29,829 nucleotides of DNA from Isochrysis galbana (GCA_018136815.1 CM030940.1:3490500-3520328), one strand, 5' to 3'; numbered from the stretch's first letter, positions 1 to 10,282 are shown. Numbers and translations are program-made. Notes: generated by a model not told the origin, from the sequence alone.

Positions 1-2580
1 TCCTCGACCGCACCCTCCATCACCAAGTCCGAATGGGCAAAGAGCTTTCCGAGATCAAGTTCCCCAAGGGCCTGGCCTCGGACAACGTCCAGACAGCGCC
101 ACCTCCTGGAATGATTTTCGTCTGTCCTTCATCAAGCCACTCGAGCGCGCCCTCTCGCTCGGCTGCGCACCACCGTGAAATCTTTACATCCTTGCTAGCG
201 GCCGCCAACTTGTGCACCACCGGCAACCAAAGGATTTACGCCCTTCCTCCTCGATCTCGCCGAAAGATCGGTTCTCTCTCTCAATCCCGCGTGGCCTGCG
301 ACGTGCTTCTCCGCAAGTGCGACGCCACCTTCGGCGGCAACGTGCCGGCTTCGCCAAAGACTCCGCTCCATGGAGTGGGACCCTCGTAGCCGTGAAGCCG
401 GCTCCGATCTCTTAGAGTTATCCAAGAATTTGGTGCGCGCGTACGTCCGCAAGATGGGTGACGCGAAGGTGGATGCCACGACGGTCTGGGACACCCAAAC
501 ATGTCGCACGATATCAATCAACGATTCGAGTCCATCATTCGGAACGACAAGGTCGACGCGGCTCGCGGCGTGGATAACGCGACCAAGTTCGGCGAGTGTC
601 TTGCGAAGACTCGCTTCCGCGTCGAGAACCACGAGCTCCTCGTTCGGCCCTTTCGTGCGTCAACCTCTGCCAGCGCTACCTGAGCCCGTACGAACAAGCC
701 CGCGCTGGCCAACAAGCGTCGGTCACGGTCGCCGCCGTGACGCCGCCGGCGACTACTTCCAAGTCCACCAAGACGCCAAGGTTGCTAAGACTGCCTCTAA
801 CCCGCAGACACTACGGCTTCGATGGTCGCCGCCGTCCAAGCGGCGGTGGCCGAGGCATTAAAATCGCAAAACAACAACTCGAACCGCAAGGCGACTGGCG
901 CTGACAATCGTCGGGCTCCGCTCCGCCTACGAATTACTCCGCATCGTCTCCGTTACCGGACGCACTTCTTGACCGTCCCCTCGGCAAAAGCACGTCTTCC
1001 CGTCGCCAATGTGATCCCCTCCGAACGGCCTTGGGCTTCCGGCCGATTCGGGCCTCTCGGAATGGGATCCAGGTAGCTGGTCTCGAGCGCGAGCCCGCTT
1101 CTGGCAAATCTCTCGTTACGCGGTCACCCGGCCCTTCGCGCTGCGCTCACGCGCTGCCGTCCCTCGGATGCCACCATGACGGCGCCGCGTCTCGACGACT
1201 TAGACCGCGACGTCAAGGAGTGGACCGACGCCAACGGCTGCGCGTACTGCGCCTTTCGTCCCCGGGCTCCATCTGGTACGCCCGAGGCAGACTTGTGGAA
1301 GTATGGCACGGGCGACGGAGCTCATAACCCGTCGTTTGCCAACCATACATTCGTTTTCTCTGCGAAGGCGGCAGTGGCGAGTGTGGTAACGACCCAGAAG
1401 TCCACCGCCGCCTCCGCACGATGGTTGTTCTCCGTCCGGCCCAGTAGGTCGCCGGCGGGGCCACGTCCGCGCTGTTACCCCGCTACCAGTCCAGGGTAGT
1501 GGGCCTGAACGCCACCCACCAAAAGATCGTATTACGCTACGGCCGAGTACTTCTACGGCCTCCAACCGGTACCCAAGATTCCCCAAGTTCCAGACAAGCC
1601 CTGCCACCTCCATCCCCTCTTTCTCCTGCCTCCTCGCCGATTGCCCCTATTTCTCCCAATGCCGATGATTCCATCCTGATTCTCGATATCACGCACGAGT
1701 CCTCAAAACCAAGTCAACCGTCACCGCCTCTCTATCAACTCAAGCCGCTCAACCGCTACCCCCCGCCACTCCTCAAGCATCCCCAGTCCAAGACCTCACG
1801 GTCTGCGAAAATCCAGCCGCCGCAGGCCCAATCCAACCTTCAATCCTTCAAATCAAATTTCGCATGTCCGAGCCACAAAACGTCTCCCGAGTACGAGTCC
1901 GAGTCCAAGTCACGTTCAGAATTACCCTCTTCGTCTTACGCCACCGCGAGCCCATCTACGAGTCTGAGCCCAGTCCAGTCATCACCGGTATCACCAGTCT
2001 CCATTACTACGACGATGGAGGCGCAGTTCTCCGGTTCTTCCCCACTTTCTTTCGAGTCCGAGTCCAAGCCTGTTTTGAGCAAACCCCGTTCTGAGCCATC
2101 CGAGTCCGAGTCCGAGTCCGAGTCCGAGTTTACAACGTCACCGAGTCCTACCACGCGGTCGACCGCAGGATTAACGGAGCTCCAGCCACTCACTGAGCCT
2201 CCGACGACCACTCCTTCCGCGGGAGTGTTCACCTTCGGTCCTCCGCGCCCCGAGTCTGAGTCATTTGGAATCTCCGGTCACTTCCAGAATTCCAACCACA
2301 ACCGAGCCCCGTTTCACGAGCCACCGCGTATCGAGTCCAAACACAAGCTGACGCCGAAGCCCTCGACGACAGCCACTGTGTCCTTGTCCGAGCCACCGTT
2401 CCGAGTCTCGCCGCAGCCGGCCTGCCACTCCAGCAGGCTGCACGCCGCCGAGCCGATCCCTTCCGTTTCCGTTCCGAGTCCGAGTCCAATCGCACAAGAC
2501 AGTGCATCCGAGCCCGCGTAATCAAGCCCGTCACCGAGTCCGAGATTTCGGCCGCACCGAGCCAACCGGTGCTGGCCACC
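1..2580 (+). pseudogene. Frameshifted gag and linker region of the chromovirus
   Basis: Protein-like stretches follow one another but keep changing frame: frame 1 at about 370-490, frame 3 at 501-650, frame 2 at about 655-770, frame 3 at 822-900 and 1176-1340, then frame 2 from about 1361 to a stop at 2519-2521. Inside the last stretch there is an in-frame TAG at 1445-1447. A cysteine cluster (CAYC at 1239-1250, CEGGSGEC from 1361) may be the remains of a gag zinc-binding region, but it does not match the classical zinc knuckle. From 1499 onward the product is a Ser/Pro-rich linker containing Glu-Ser repeats. The same style continues in frame 1 from 2518 and then in frame 3, which becomes Pol. 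I read this as indel decay; assembly errors are possible. Programmed frameshifting at so many places is unlikely. Confidence 0.6.
2097..2130 (+). repeat. (GAGTCC)n hexanucleotide run in the gag-pol linker
   Basis: GAGTCC units repeat in tandem and encode alternating Glu-Ser in frame 2. Isolated GAGTCCGAGTCC pairs recur at about 1888-1910, 2054-2066, 2475-2487 and 2720-2735, so the whole linker seems to have grown by slippage of this unit. Slippage of this kind would also explain local indels. Confidence 0.8.
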
Positions 2581-5500
2581 GTGCCCTATTGTCATCACAA
2601 GCTTCAGCTTCGTCCTCACCGACGGTTGCGACGCCAGGGGGCTTCACCTTTGAGCCGGCCCCGTCCGTTCCCATTTCGAAAGTTAGCCCTGTTATTGGCG
2701 TCCAGCACGCCAGAAACGACGAGTCCGAGTCCGAGTACAAATTAACGTCACCGCGGAGTCCGCGGTCGACCACCGGCGTTCCCACGCCACCCCATCAACC
2801 GAGAGCCCTGGAGGAGCTTGAACAGCCGTCTCCTAGCCCCTCTCAAGTCGCCGAGTCTTCCGAATTCGAGTCTGAATCCACCGTAATTTCAGCGGTCCAT
2901 CCACCCGCTAGCCCGAGCCAAGTCCTCCGAAGAATGCTTCGCATTGCAGAACCTCTTCGGCCACTACCCACGCCAGCCGCTGCCGTTGAGCCACCACCAT
3001 GGCCCCAGCCTTCCCCGCAGCCGGCTTCTACGACAGCCACGTCCCTTCTTTCGCCGGCGCCGACCCCGCCGACGACAGAATGCAACGACGTCGATCCCTG
3101 GCCTGTTTCCTCTTCCGACGTGACCATGGAGAGTGACCACAACTCCTCTGCACGTCGAGGAACGGCGGCCTCCCAAACCGAGCTTCTACGCCCATTGAGC
3201 CAGCCCAACCGAGTCCCTGAGCCATGTCCTTCATGTCTCTCACCGGTGGTCTCGCGGCCGCGGCGTCCGTCGCCGCCGTCCGACACCCCACTTCTCCGAG
3301 TTTCTTCGTCAATCCCGTCCTCCGAGCCCGTCTCTACGTCGTCGATATCCGAGTCTTCTTCCATTCGTCCTACGTCGCTGCGGCCACCGGTCGCCGCCTC
3401 CGAGCACTGCCTGCCTCTCGATACCACTGCCACCACCATCATGCGCGTGGCAGCGATCAATGCGTCCGCGATCCAGTCCTTCGATTCCTCTCAAAACAAC
3501 TCCGATGTCGGCACCCGTGATGATACCCCGTCACCCGCTCTCCACGCTCTCGCCTCTCTTCGTGCACGAGCGAGCGGCTCTGCGGTGGTATTACCTCGGC
3601 ACCTCACGGAGGCAGCCCAAGAGCTTCGCCGGCCTCGCAATGGCACCCTAGCCTCGCCTGCCGCCGCGCTACCCAAGCACTTCGATGAGCTTTGCGCTGA
3701 GCTCACGAAGATGAATCAACGAGTCCAAGACGGGCTGACGTCTGGCTGTCACGCACCACGCGTTCTCGTCGTTGGCGAGACGAGCGGCGTCGTCTCCTCC
3801 ATGTTCCTACTCGCCGGTGCTGATGTAGCTACGTGCGATTTGTATCCTTCCGAGATCGATTACGTGCCCCACTTCCAAGGCGACGCGCTTCATGTCCAAA
3901 ACCTAGGTTGGGACCTAGTCATCGCCCACCCGCCCTGCACGTACCTCTCCGCTGTCAGCAGTCAATGGCTCTCCCAAGAACCCGGACGTCGTGCCGCTCT
4001 TGAGTCGGCCGCTCGCGTCTTCAAGTCAATGGCCTCCGCCACTGCTCCGTTTGTAGCGGTCGAGAACCCTCGGATGCATGCGGAAGCTCGCCGTTTAGTC
4101 GGGGGGTTGACCCCGACCCAATTCGTCCAACCCTGGGAGCACGGCACTGGACACCAGAAAGCCACCGGGTTGTACCTCACCAAAGGGCTGCCGCCCCTCC
4201 AGCCAACTTGCGTCGTGGATGGCCGTGAGTCGGCCATGGCTAACCTCTCTCCTTCACCGCACCGTGGCGCTCTTCGCAGCCGCACCTACGTCGGTGTAGC
4301 TGGAGCGATGGCGATCCATTGGATGCCGGTTCTTCTTCGACATTTGAGCCGACAGCGAGACCAGACGTCGACGAAGAAATTGTCCGCGTTAGAGCTACTC
4401 GCTTGCGCGCGGTGCAGCCTATTGGACCGGCCTTCACTTAGCTCGACCGAGGCTACCGCCTACGAGCCGTGGTCGGCTCTTCATCGTTATGAGAGGGGGA
4501 GGGAAACGAGTGAAGTTTCTTCCGACCCCGTTGTTTCCCGTCCAGCTACTCCCGAGTCAGACAACCACGAAGACCAAAAAGAAACCCACGATAACCACGA
4601 CAACGACACGCCACTCCACGCCTCCGAGTCTACACTCCACGACCCATTCTCTCCATGGACCGCCCCGCCTCCGGCACGCGCGAGCTCGCCGCGTCCGACG
4701 ACGCCGACGACTCTCCGGAAGCGGCGCCAACAATGGCAATCATTCGGAGTGAACGGGGACCAGAAATGGTCCAACGTCACGCTCGAAACCGCTGACGAAA
4801 TAAGAGCGCAAGCTCTAGCCGGACGAAACGCCGACGAGGAATCCGACCTCGCCGCTGCCGTCCGAGCGCCGATCGAGTTCGTGGAAGCCAAAGGCATCCG
4901 CGCCGAAGAGCTAGCCTCATTAGTTCGAAGACCCAAGACAGAAGCCCAAGCCCGTCTCGAGAAAGATTGGGAAAAGATGTCCGACCACCCGAGGCACCCC
5001 ACCGACAAGAGAGGCCTGGGCTACACTAGTCCCAAGCTATCACCCTGTACCGCTACCAACGAGGACGACCCCTCTAGGCCCCCTGCCACGATAGCGGCAG
5101 TCGGAGTACCCGAAGAGACGACGACCAGTTTGACGACGAATTCACCCGAGCAACGACGCTGGCGACCAACCCCGTCCCTGTCCGACACCATTGCACACGT
5201 GACCGCGCACCGGCCGGAGAGCGTCGTGGATACCCTACCATCTGCCTACCCAAGGCATTGTCTATATGTTCGAGATCTAATGGTCTGCCGCTCCGGCGAG
5301 GCTGCCGGCAAAGAAGGAGTAATCTTAGCCGACTCCGCCCTCACGGTCAACAGCACACTCGCTGACACCGGAGCTGGCCCGTCGGTCGTGACCACTTCCC
5401 TCTTGTCCAGCCTACCCAACGACGCATGCGTCGAGCGGCTGCCGCAAGCCGTAGTGACACCGCTCCATGGCCCAGACGGCCTACCTCTTATCACGCGAGG

Positions 5501-8500
5501 CAAGGCTCGAATCGTTTTCTCCGTCGGTGGATTTCTCTTTCGTCATACGTTCATGGTGATTGAAGGCAACCCGATGCTACTGCTCGGGAACGACTTCTTA
5601 GCTACGCACGCCGCTTCGATTCAGCTCGCCTCCGACAGCGCGGACGGCTCTATCACCCTCGGTGCCCCATCCACGGTGGCTCCTCTTGAGGTTAATGGCA
5701 GTCCAAGCCCCGACGCTCCGCCGATCTTTCGCGTCTCGACGTCACCGATAGCGGTGGTCCCTGTCAGCATGACTTGTGCACAGGTCTGTCCGACCTCCGC
5801 GAACCCAATCACGACTGACTTCTTCCGAGGGCCGCAAGCCGCCGAAAACGACAACCAGCTAGTCTCCGAGCCGCTCTTCAACACGGCCGATGAGTTTGCC
5901 GCCAAAGCGCCGGCGTCTTGTGGCTCCGAGTACCTCCTATATACCCATGAACCTATCACGATCCCGGCCTATCATCGGGCGACGTTTCACGTCCGAATTC
6001 CGCTAGCTCTTCGAGAACACGAAGACTGCGCCATGCTCGTGGACCGACTCCCTACACGCGAGACTATTGACAGCTCTCCGCTCGTCATCCCTCAAGTAGA
6101 GAGGCCGAAATCCGACCACACCATCGCGGTTACGGTGGCCAATACTGACCCCAAACCACTACACCTTCCGTCGTTCCATCCTGTAGCTTCGCTACAGGTT
6201 CGATTCAAGATTCACGCTGGAACTTATCACCGCGTCGGTGACAATAACTCGCCGGATGTGATTGAGTCGCTCAACGAGGACCAACGCAAGCTCCTCGAGG
6301 CAGCCAAGATCGACCCCGAGGGCCGTCTCTCGATGCCCCAACGTGAACAAGTTCGTCGTCTACTGGCCCGACGTATCGCTGCTTTCGCAATTGACCCGAC
6401 TAACCCGAATCACACTCACGTGATGGAGGTAGAGCTACCGCTCAACCCCGGAGCCGAAGCTCACCGTCACGCACCGTCTAGAGTTGGACGAGAGGGTGAG
6501 AAGATCATAGAGGACGAAGTTTGCAAGATGGAGTCCGCGGGCATCATTAGGAAATCAAATTCGTCGTGGGCCTCTCGAGTCGTGTTAGTCACTAAGAAGG
6601 ATGGCTCCGTACGTTTCTGCGTAGATTATCGCGACGTCAACTCCAAGCTTCGTCTAGAGGACAGCCCTCTTCCCCTCACGGTAGAAGCCATCGACCGATT
6701 GTCGTCCGGTCAAGGCAACCTCGATTCTCTATTCCTTTGCACCATGGACCTGGCATCTGGTTTCTGGGGTATACCGATCAAAGAATCCGATAAACATATC
6801 ACCGCGTTCACTACTCATCGCGGCAAGTACGAGTTCAATTACTTGCCTTTCGGTGTTCAATCCGGTCCCTCGTATATGTGCCGCCTCATGGACGCCGTTC
6901 TCGGTGGGCTGGCATGGGAGATTTGTATGCCATACTTGGATGATGTCGGCGCCTGGTCGACAGGTGTAGGTGACTCGCTGCAGGCCAGGGAAGAGTCGTC
7001 ATTCCAACAAATGTTACACCGTCTTGATCTTGTCTTGGAACGTCTCATCTGGGCGGGCCTCACTTGCAAGATGTCGAAATGCGTTTTCTTTGCCACCTCG
7101 GCTGAATATCTCGGCCACGTTGTTTCGCGTGAAGGTCTTCGGATGGATCCCAAGAAAGTGGAAGCTGTCTCGAAAATCGACCCAACCCAAATCAACTCGA
7201 TCGAAGCCGTCCGTTCGTTCCTTGGATTGTGCTCCTACTACCGCCGTTTCATCCGTCGTTTTGCGATCCGTGCGGCGCCGTTAACCGCTCTCACGCGGAA
7301 AGGGTGCGACGTCCCGGTCGAGTCGCAAACAGAAGCCTGTCGACAGGCTATCGAAGATCTCAAGCAAGCTATCTGTGAAGAACCCGTACTTGCACCTCCT
7401 CGAGACGACCGTCCTTTCCTCGTTAAAACCGACGGTGCTAGCAAGCTCGGCATCGCCGGCGTCCTCGCCCAAAAAGACGACGAAGGGAGAGAGCGCGTCG
7501 TTGCATACTACGGTCGTAGCTTGAGTCCGGCTGAGCGCCATTGGACAGTCACTGAAATCGAACTTCTAGCAGCGCTAGAATCGATCCGAAATTGGAGGCC
7601 TTATCTTTGGGGTCGCCACTTCACCCTCGTCGTAGACCATTCAGCTTTGCGCTGGCTTCACACGATGAAAGATCAAGTCACCGGTGGTCCAGCCTCGCGC
7701 CTCATGCGATGGGTCCTAAAGCTAGCCGAATATAGATTCGACGTCGTGCACAAACCTGGAGTCACTCACTGGGACGCCGACGGCTTATCCCGCTTAGTTG
7801 CTCTCGAGCCTGATCACGATCCTCTCCATCTCGAGGAGAGTGACGCCCATTCTTTCGATTCTTCTGAAATTCACGACATAGTCGCCGCCGCGGTTACTTC
7901 ATCCACCCTCACCGCTCGCCGCCAACAAGCAAGCGATAGGCTCGCTCGTCAAGCATCGGAATCTTCGGAGTCGATTACCTCCTCGTATCTCGATGTGGGC
8001 GTGCCTCATGCCGACGAATTACGTCAAGCGCTCTCTACCGACGATCTCGCCAGCTCGATCCTTTCTGAAGTCGAGTCGATCCTTCCGAAAGCTTCCTCTT
8101 CGATTGACTCTAGCTCGTCGTCGAAGAAAAGTTCCCGATTCCTCCTTCGCGATGGCCTACTCTACTACCGCTCCTCAGAGGCGGAAGAGGCTCCTCTTCG
8201 TTTATACATTCCGGAGTCCCTTCGTGACACGTACCTCCGCGCCTACCATGACCACCTTGGTCACCCAGGTGCGACAAGGATGACTACCCTACTTCGTTCT
8301 CGAGTTTACTGGCCTGGCCTATCCGCCTCTGTATCGGAGTACGTTCGAGAGTGCCATGAATGCACTCTTGGCAAACCGTTACCGCGACCGCTCGCCCATC
8401 CATCCGGTCTTTCTATCGGATCCTATCCTTTCGACGTCGTCTATTGCGATATTCTTTCGATGGCTCCCACCCACGATTTCGTATCCGGCCGCTCCGGTTT

Positions 8501-9650
8501 TGATAAGCTGATTGTTTTCGTCGATTCTCTCTCTCGTTGGATTGAAGCTGAGCCTTGCAACGGTAACCCCTCGTCCGCAAAATGTCTGGACGTCTTCATG
8601 CGTCTCATCGTATCTCGTTATGGAGTCCCTCGCCAACTTCGAACCGACGCCGGCTCGAATCTTTGCTCTCGATTAGTGGACCTAATTCTCAAAGCGACCG
8701 GCACGGACTTGAGCACTACTGAAGCCTATCGCCACGAAGGCGTAGGGCTAGTAGAAAGAGCTCAACAAACTCTCCTCACGATGACTCGAGTCTCCAATGA
8801 AGGCGGCGCCCATTGGGTCGACCACCTTCCGTTTCTTCTCATGTCTATGCGAGCGACCGCCGGTCGCGTCGTACCCAAGTCACCCGCGGCTATCTTGTTT
8901 GGTCGGGAGCTTCGTCTTCCAGCTCAACTTGCTGACCCTGCTCCTGTTCTCGAGTTGCTTCCATCTAGGCCTCCGTCCGATGCCGTCATTTACGCTACCG
9001 AGCTCAATAAGAAGCTTCTCGAGTCGTGGCGTTCCGCCCTCGAAAGTACTCAAGAAGCCCAACGCGAATCGATGCGCTCCGCCTCTCAAAAGTCTAAACT
9101 CGGTGTCACCTTCAAACCAGGAGACAGAGTTTGTCGTCGAATCCCTGGCCACGCCAACAAACTTCAATATCTCTACTCCGGTCCCTACCGAGTAGAAGAA
9201 GCCATCTCGGCCACTCGCTACCGTCTACGCGATCTCGAAAATCGTCAAGTCAAGGATGAAGTTCACATTTCCAATCTTCGTCCGTACTTCACCGTCACCG
9301 ATTCGTCTCCGCTCGCTGAAGATGAGTACTTGGTCGAAGAGTTACTCGATCGCAAGGGCGATGGAGTTTCATTCAAGTATCTCGTCAAATGGCGCGGCTA
9401 TCCTCGTTCTGAAGCTACTTGGGAGTCTCGAATTGAGTTGCTTCGGCGTTGTGCTGATCTAGTTGAGTCGTACGACACCACTTTCGACCGCCGTCCGGTT
9501 CAACCCCAAGCTCACTCCGCTGTAGACTCCTCTTCAAGTCCAAGCTCAAGTTCCCAATCCAATCAAGTTATTCCACGTCGAATTCAAGAGACAAGTCGTA
9601 CTCCTCCTGATCTGCCTTCGAGTCGTACTCGTTCTCGTTCACAATCGTAG
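2502..9650 (+). CDS. Chromovirus Pol polyprotein with embedded DNA methyltransferase
   Basis: An open frame of 2382 codons counted from a GTG at 2502; the true start is uncertain because Pol is probably made as a Gag-Pol fusion. Residues 1-400 are Ser/Pro-rich low complexity. Residues about 415-610 are a phage-type cytosine methyltransferase. The retropepsin has its active-site DTGAG at 955-959 and LLLGND at 1026-1031. Reverse transcriptase spans about 1305-1560 with catalytic YLDD at 1478-1481. Ty3-type RNase H has candidate acidic residues D1644, E1687 and D1712. The integrase zinc region has H1916/H1921 and C1951-x2-C1954. The catalytic triad is D1983, D2049 and E2085, with exactly 35 residues between the last two. 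The GPY/F motif is at 2227-2229 and the chromodomain at about 2273-2325. All catalytic residues are present, so the enzyme set looks functional. Confidence 0.95.
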   Translation: MHPSPRNQARHRVRDFGRTEPTGAGHRALLSSQASASSSPTVATPGGFTFEPAPSVPISKVSPVIGVQHARNDESESEYKLTSPRSPRSTTGVPTPPHQPRALEELEQPSPSPSQVAESSEFESESTVISAVHPPASPSQVLRRMLRIAEPLRPLPTPAAAVEPPPWPQPSPQPASTTATSLLSPAPTPPTTECNDVDPWPVSSSDVTMESDHNSSARRGTAASQTELLRPLSQPNRVPEPCPSCLSPVVSRPRRPSPPSDTPLLRVSSSIPSSEPVSTSSISESSSIRPTSLRPPVAASEHCLPLDTTATTIMRVAAINASAIQSFDSSQNNSDVGTRDDTPSPALHALASLRARASGSAVVLPRHLTEAAQELRRPRNGTLASPAAALPKHFDELCAELTKMNQRVQDGLTSGCHAPRVLVVGETSGVVSSMFLLAGADVATCDLYPSEIDYVPHFQGDALHVQNLGWDLVIAHPPCTYLSAVSSQWLSQEPGRRAALESAARVFKSMASATAPFVAVENPRMHAEARRLVGGLTPTQFVQPWEHGTGHQKATGLYLTKGLPPLQPTCVVDGRESAMANLSPSPHRGALRSRTYVGVAGAMAIHWMPVLLRHLSRQRDQTSTKKLSALELLACARCSLLDRPSLSSTEATAYEPWSALHRYERGRETSEVSSDPVVSRPATPESDNHEDQKETHDNHDNDTPLHASESTLHDPFSPWTAPPPARASSPRPTTPTTLRKRRQQWQSFGVNGDQKWSNVTLETADEIRAQALAGRNADEESDLAAAVRAPIEFVEAKGIRAEELASLVRRPKTEAQARLEKDWEKMSDHPRHPTDKRGLGYTSPKLSPCTATNEDDPSRPPATIAAVGVPEETTTSLTTNSPEQRRWRPTPSLSDTIAHVTAHRPESVVDTLPSAYPRHCLYVRDLMVCRSGEAAGKEGVILADSALTVNSTLADTGAGPSVVTTSLLSSLPNDACVERLPQAVVTPLHGPDGLPLITRGKARIVFSVGGFLFRHTFMVIEGNPMLLLGNDFLATHAASIQLASDSADGSITLGAPSTVAPLEVNGSPSPDAPPIFRVSTSPIAVVPVSMTCAQVCPTSANPITTDFFRGPQAAENDNQLVSEPLFNTADEFAAKAPASCGSEYLLYTHEPITIPAYHRATFHVRIPLALREHEDCAMLVDRLPTRETIDSSPLVIPQVERPKSDHTIAVTVANTDPKPLHLPSFHPVASLQVRFKIHAGTYHRVGDNNSPDVIESLNEDQRKLLEAAKIDPEGRLSMPQREQVRRLLARRIAAFAIDPTNPNHTHVMEVELPLNPGAEAHRHAPSRVGREGEKIIEDEVCKMESAGIIRKSNSSWASRVVLVTKKDGSVRFCVDYRDVNSKLRLEDSPLPLTVEAIDRLSSGQGNLDSLFLCTMDLASGFWGIPIKESDKHITAFTTHRGKYEFNYLPFGVQSGPSYMCRLMDAVLGGLAWEICMPYLDDVGAWSTGVGDSLQAREESSFQQMLHRLDLVLERLIWAGLTCKMSKCVFFATSAEYLGHVVSREGLRMDPKKVEAVSKIDPTQINSIEAVRSFLGLCSYYRRFIRRFAIRAAPLTALTRKGCDVPVESQTEACRQAIEDLKQAICEEPVLAPPRDDRPFLVKTDGASKLGIAGVLAQKDDEGRERVVAYYGRSLSPAERHWTVTEIELLAALESIRNWRPYLWGRHFTLVVDHSALRWLHTMKDQVTGGPASRLMRWVLKLAEYRFDVVHKPGVTHWDADGLSRLVALEPDHDPLHLEESDAHSFDSSEIHDIVAAAVTSSTLTARRQQASDRLARQASESSESITSSYLDVGVPHADELRQALSTDDLASSILSEVESILPKASSSIDSSSSSKKSSRFLLRDGLLYYRSSEAEEAPLRLYIPESLRDTYLRAYHDHLGHPGATRMTTLLRSRVYWPGLSASVSEYVRECHECTLGKPLPRPLAHPSGLSIGSYPFDVVYCDILSMAPTHDFVSGRSGFDKLIVFVDSLSRWIEAEPCNGNPSSAKCLDVFMRLIVSRYGVPRQLRTDAGSNLCSRLVDLILKATGTDLSTTEAYRHEGVGLVERAQQTLLTMTRVSNEGGAHWVDHLPFLLMSMRATAGRVVPKSPAAILFGRELRLPAQLADPAPVLELLPSRPPSDAVIYATELNKKLLESWRSALESTQEAQRESMRSASQKSKLGVTFKPGDRVCRRIPGHANKLQYLYSGPYRVEEAISATRYRLRDLENRQVKDEVHISNLRPYFTVTDSSPLAEDEYLVEELLDRKGDGVSFKYLVKWRGYPRSEATWESRIELLRRCADLVESYDTTFDRRPVQPQAHSAVDSSSSPSSSSQSNQVIPRRIQETSRTPPDLPSSRTRSRSQS
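3744..4328 (+). other. Phage-type C5-cytosine DNA methyltransferase domain inside Pol
   Basis: Pol residues about 415-610. The visible motifs run in C5-methyltransferase order. An AdoMet-binding motif I-like GETSGVVSSMFLLAG starts at 425 and is followed by CDLYPSE at 445-451. A motif IV-like IAHPPCTYLS follows, with candidate catalytic C479, then VENP at 520-523 (the ENV-like motif VI). After these come QPW and KATGLYL...GLPPL at 540-566, and RSRTYVGVAGAMAIHW at 592-607. This arrangement matches, from memory of the family, stand-alone phage cytosine methylases rather than eukaryotic DNMT1/3. The motifs appear complete. The domain lies in frame between the low-complexity linker and the protease, so it would be made as part of the polyprotein. 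It could methylate the element's own DNA or its target; no specificity can be read from the sequence. An amino-methyltransferase is less likely, since there is no DPPY/NPPF. Confidence 0.85.
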
Positions 9651-10032
9651 CGCTAAGTCGACCGGAAGTGGATGATTAGCGTCGCGTCAGCGCCTGACCC
9701 AGCGCAACTGCCCGCTCTCCATTCTCCTCCTCCTGTGTCCCTGCGGCGCGTCGCCATGCGGCGCGCCACGGCCTGCTCTCAGAGGTCCTTTGGGGGCTCC
9801 CAGAGGGCCAGCCAGGGCAGCTCAGGGGGCAGTGGAGGCTGGGGCTCAGCCCCTGGCCCCCCCTGCCTCTCCCACGCTTGCCTCGCTGGCCATGGGAGCC
9901 GCCCAGAGGCATCTGTCTGCCTGGCGACCAGGGAAGGGGGGGGGGTCAGCTCGAGGGCAGGCCCACGCAGGGCGTGGGAGTGCGAATCACGGCCCGCGCC
10001 CACTAGGGGTCTGGGCCAGTGTGGTGATTGCC

Positions 10033-10058
10033 CAGCCCCTGCCAAAGGGCAGGGGCTG
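10033..10058. repeat. Perfect 11-bp-stem hairpin
   Basis: The arms CAGCCCCTGCC and GGCAGGGGCTG are exact reverse complements around the 4-nt loop AAAG. There is no T-run after it and the setting is eukaryotic, so it is not called a terminator. Confidence 0.85.
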
Positions 10059-10160
10059 TGGTTGATTGTACGGGCCCACCCCTGGGGGTGTCCGCGATGG
10101 AGAGAGGGGGGCGCGAGGCCCCCATTGACCCCCACTTATAAAAGTAGGTTGACAAATACA

Positions 10161-10182
10161 GCCAAATACATATGTATTTGGC
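10161..10182. repeat. Perfect 22-bp palindrome
   Basis: The sequence reads identically on both strands, with arms GCCAAATACAT and ATGTATTTGGC and no spacer. It sits in a short AT-rich island with related words (CAAATACAG just before, CCAAACACG just after). It may be a remnant of a palindromic transposable element. Confidence 0.85.
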
Positions 10183-10282
10183 CTCTAGCCAAACACGCCG
10201 GTAATTAATACGTATTTTCCATCTAGGCTTCGGTGGTGCGGCGTCTGCCACGGCCCGAGCCGATCGGTCGGCGTGGCGGGGT

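Larger units (their letters stand above)
1..9650 (+). mobile_element. Ty3/gypsy chromovirus LTR retrotransposon, internal region (left end outside window)
   Basis: The domain order is gag-like region, methyltransferase, aspartic protease, reverse transcriptase, RNase H, integrase with a GPY/F module, and a C-terminal chromodomain. Integrase after RNase H and a terminal chromodomain define the chromovirus branch of Ty3/gypsy. The 5' LTR and primer-binding site are not visible because the window opens inside the element. The 3' LTR could not be placed: a purine-rich stretch ending near 9670 followed by TGATTAG is a possible LTR start, but no second LTR copy is present for comparison. The long intact Pol frame argues for a fairly recent insertion, while gag is frameshifted. 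Base composition and the abundance of GAGTCC/TCGAG words differ from the very GC-rich host exons to the right. Confidence 0.93.
9651..10274. other. Non-coding DNA after Pol; possible 3' LTR or separate insertion
   Basis: There is no convincing coding frame. Composition shifts sharply from the retrotransposon to very GC-rich DNA at about 9750-10110 and then to AT-rich DNA at 10130-10225. A purine-rich stretch with a long G-run lies at 9931-9945 and TATAAAAG at 10137-10144. A strong hairpin lies at 10033-10058 and a perfect palindrome at 10161-10182. This could be the 3' LTR, but without a second copy that remains unproven. Confidence 0.4.

Noticed and set aside
9671-10260. Definite 3' LTR call
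   Set aside because: No matching 5' LTR is inside the window, and no clear TG...CA boundaries with a target duplication were found.
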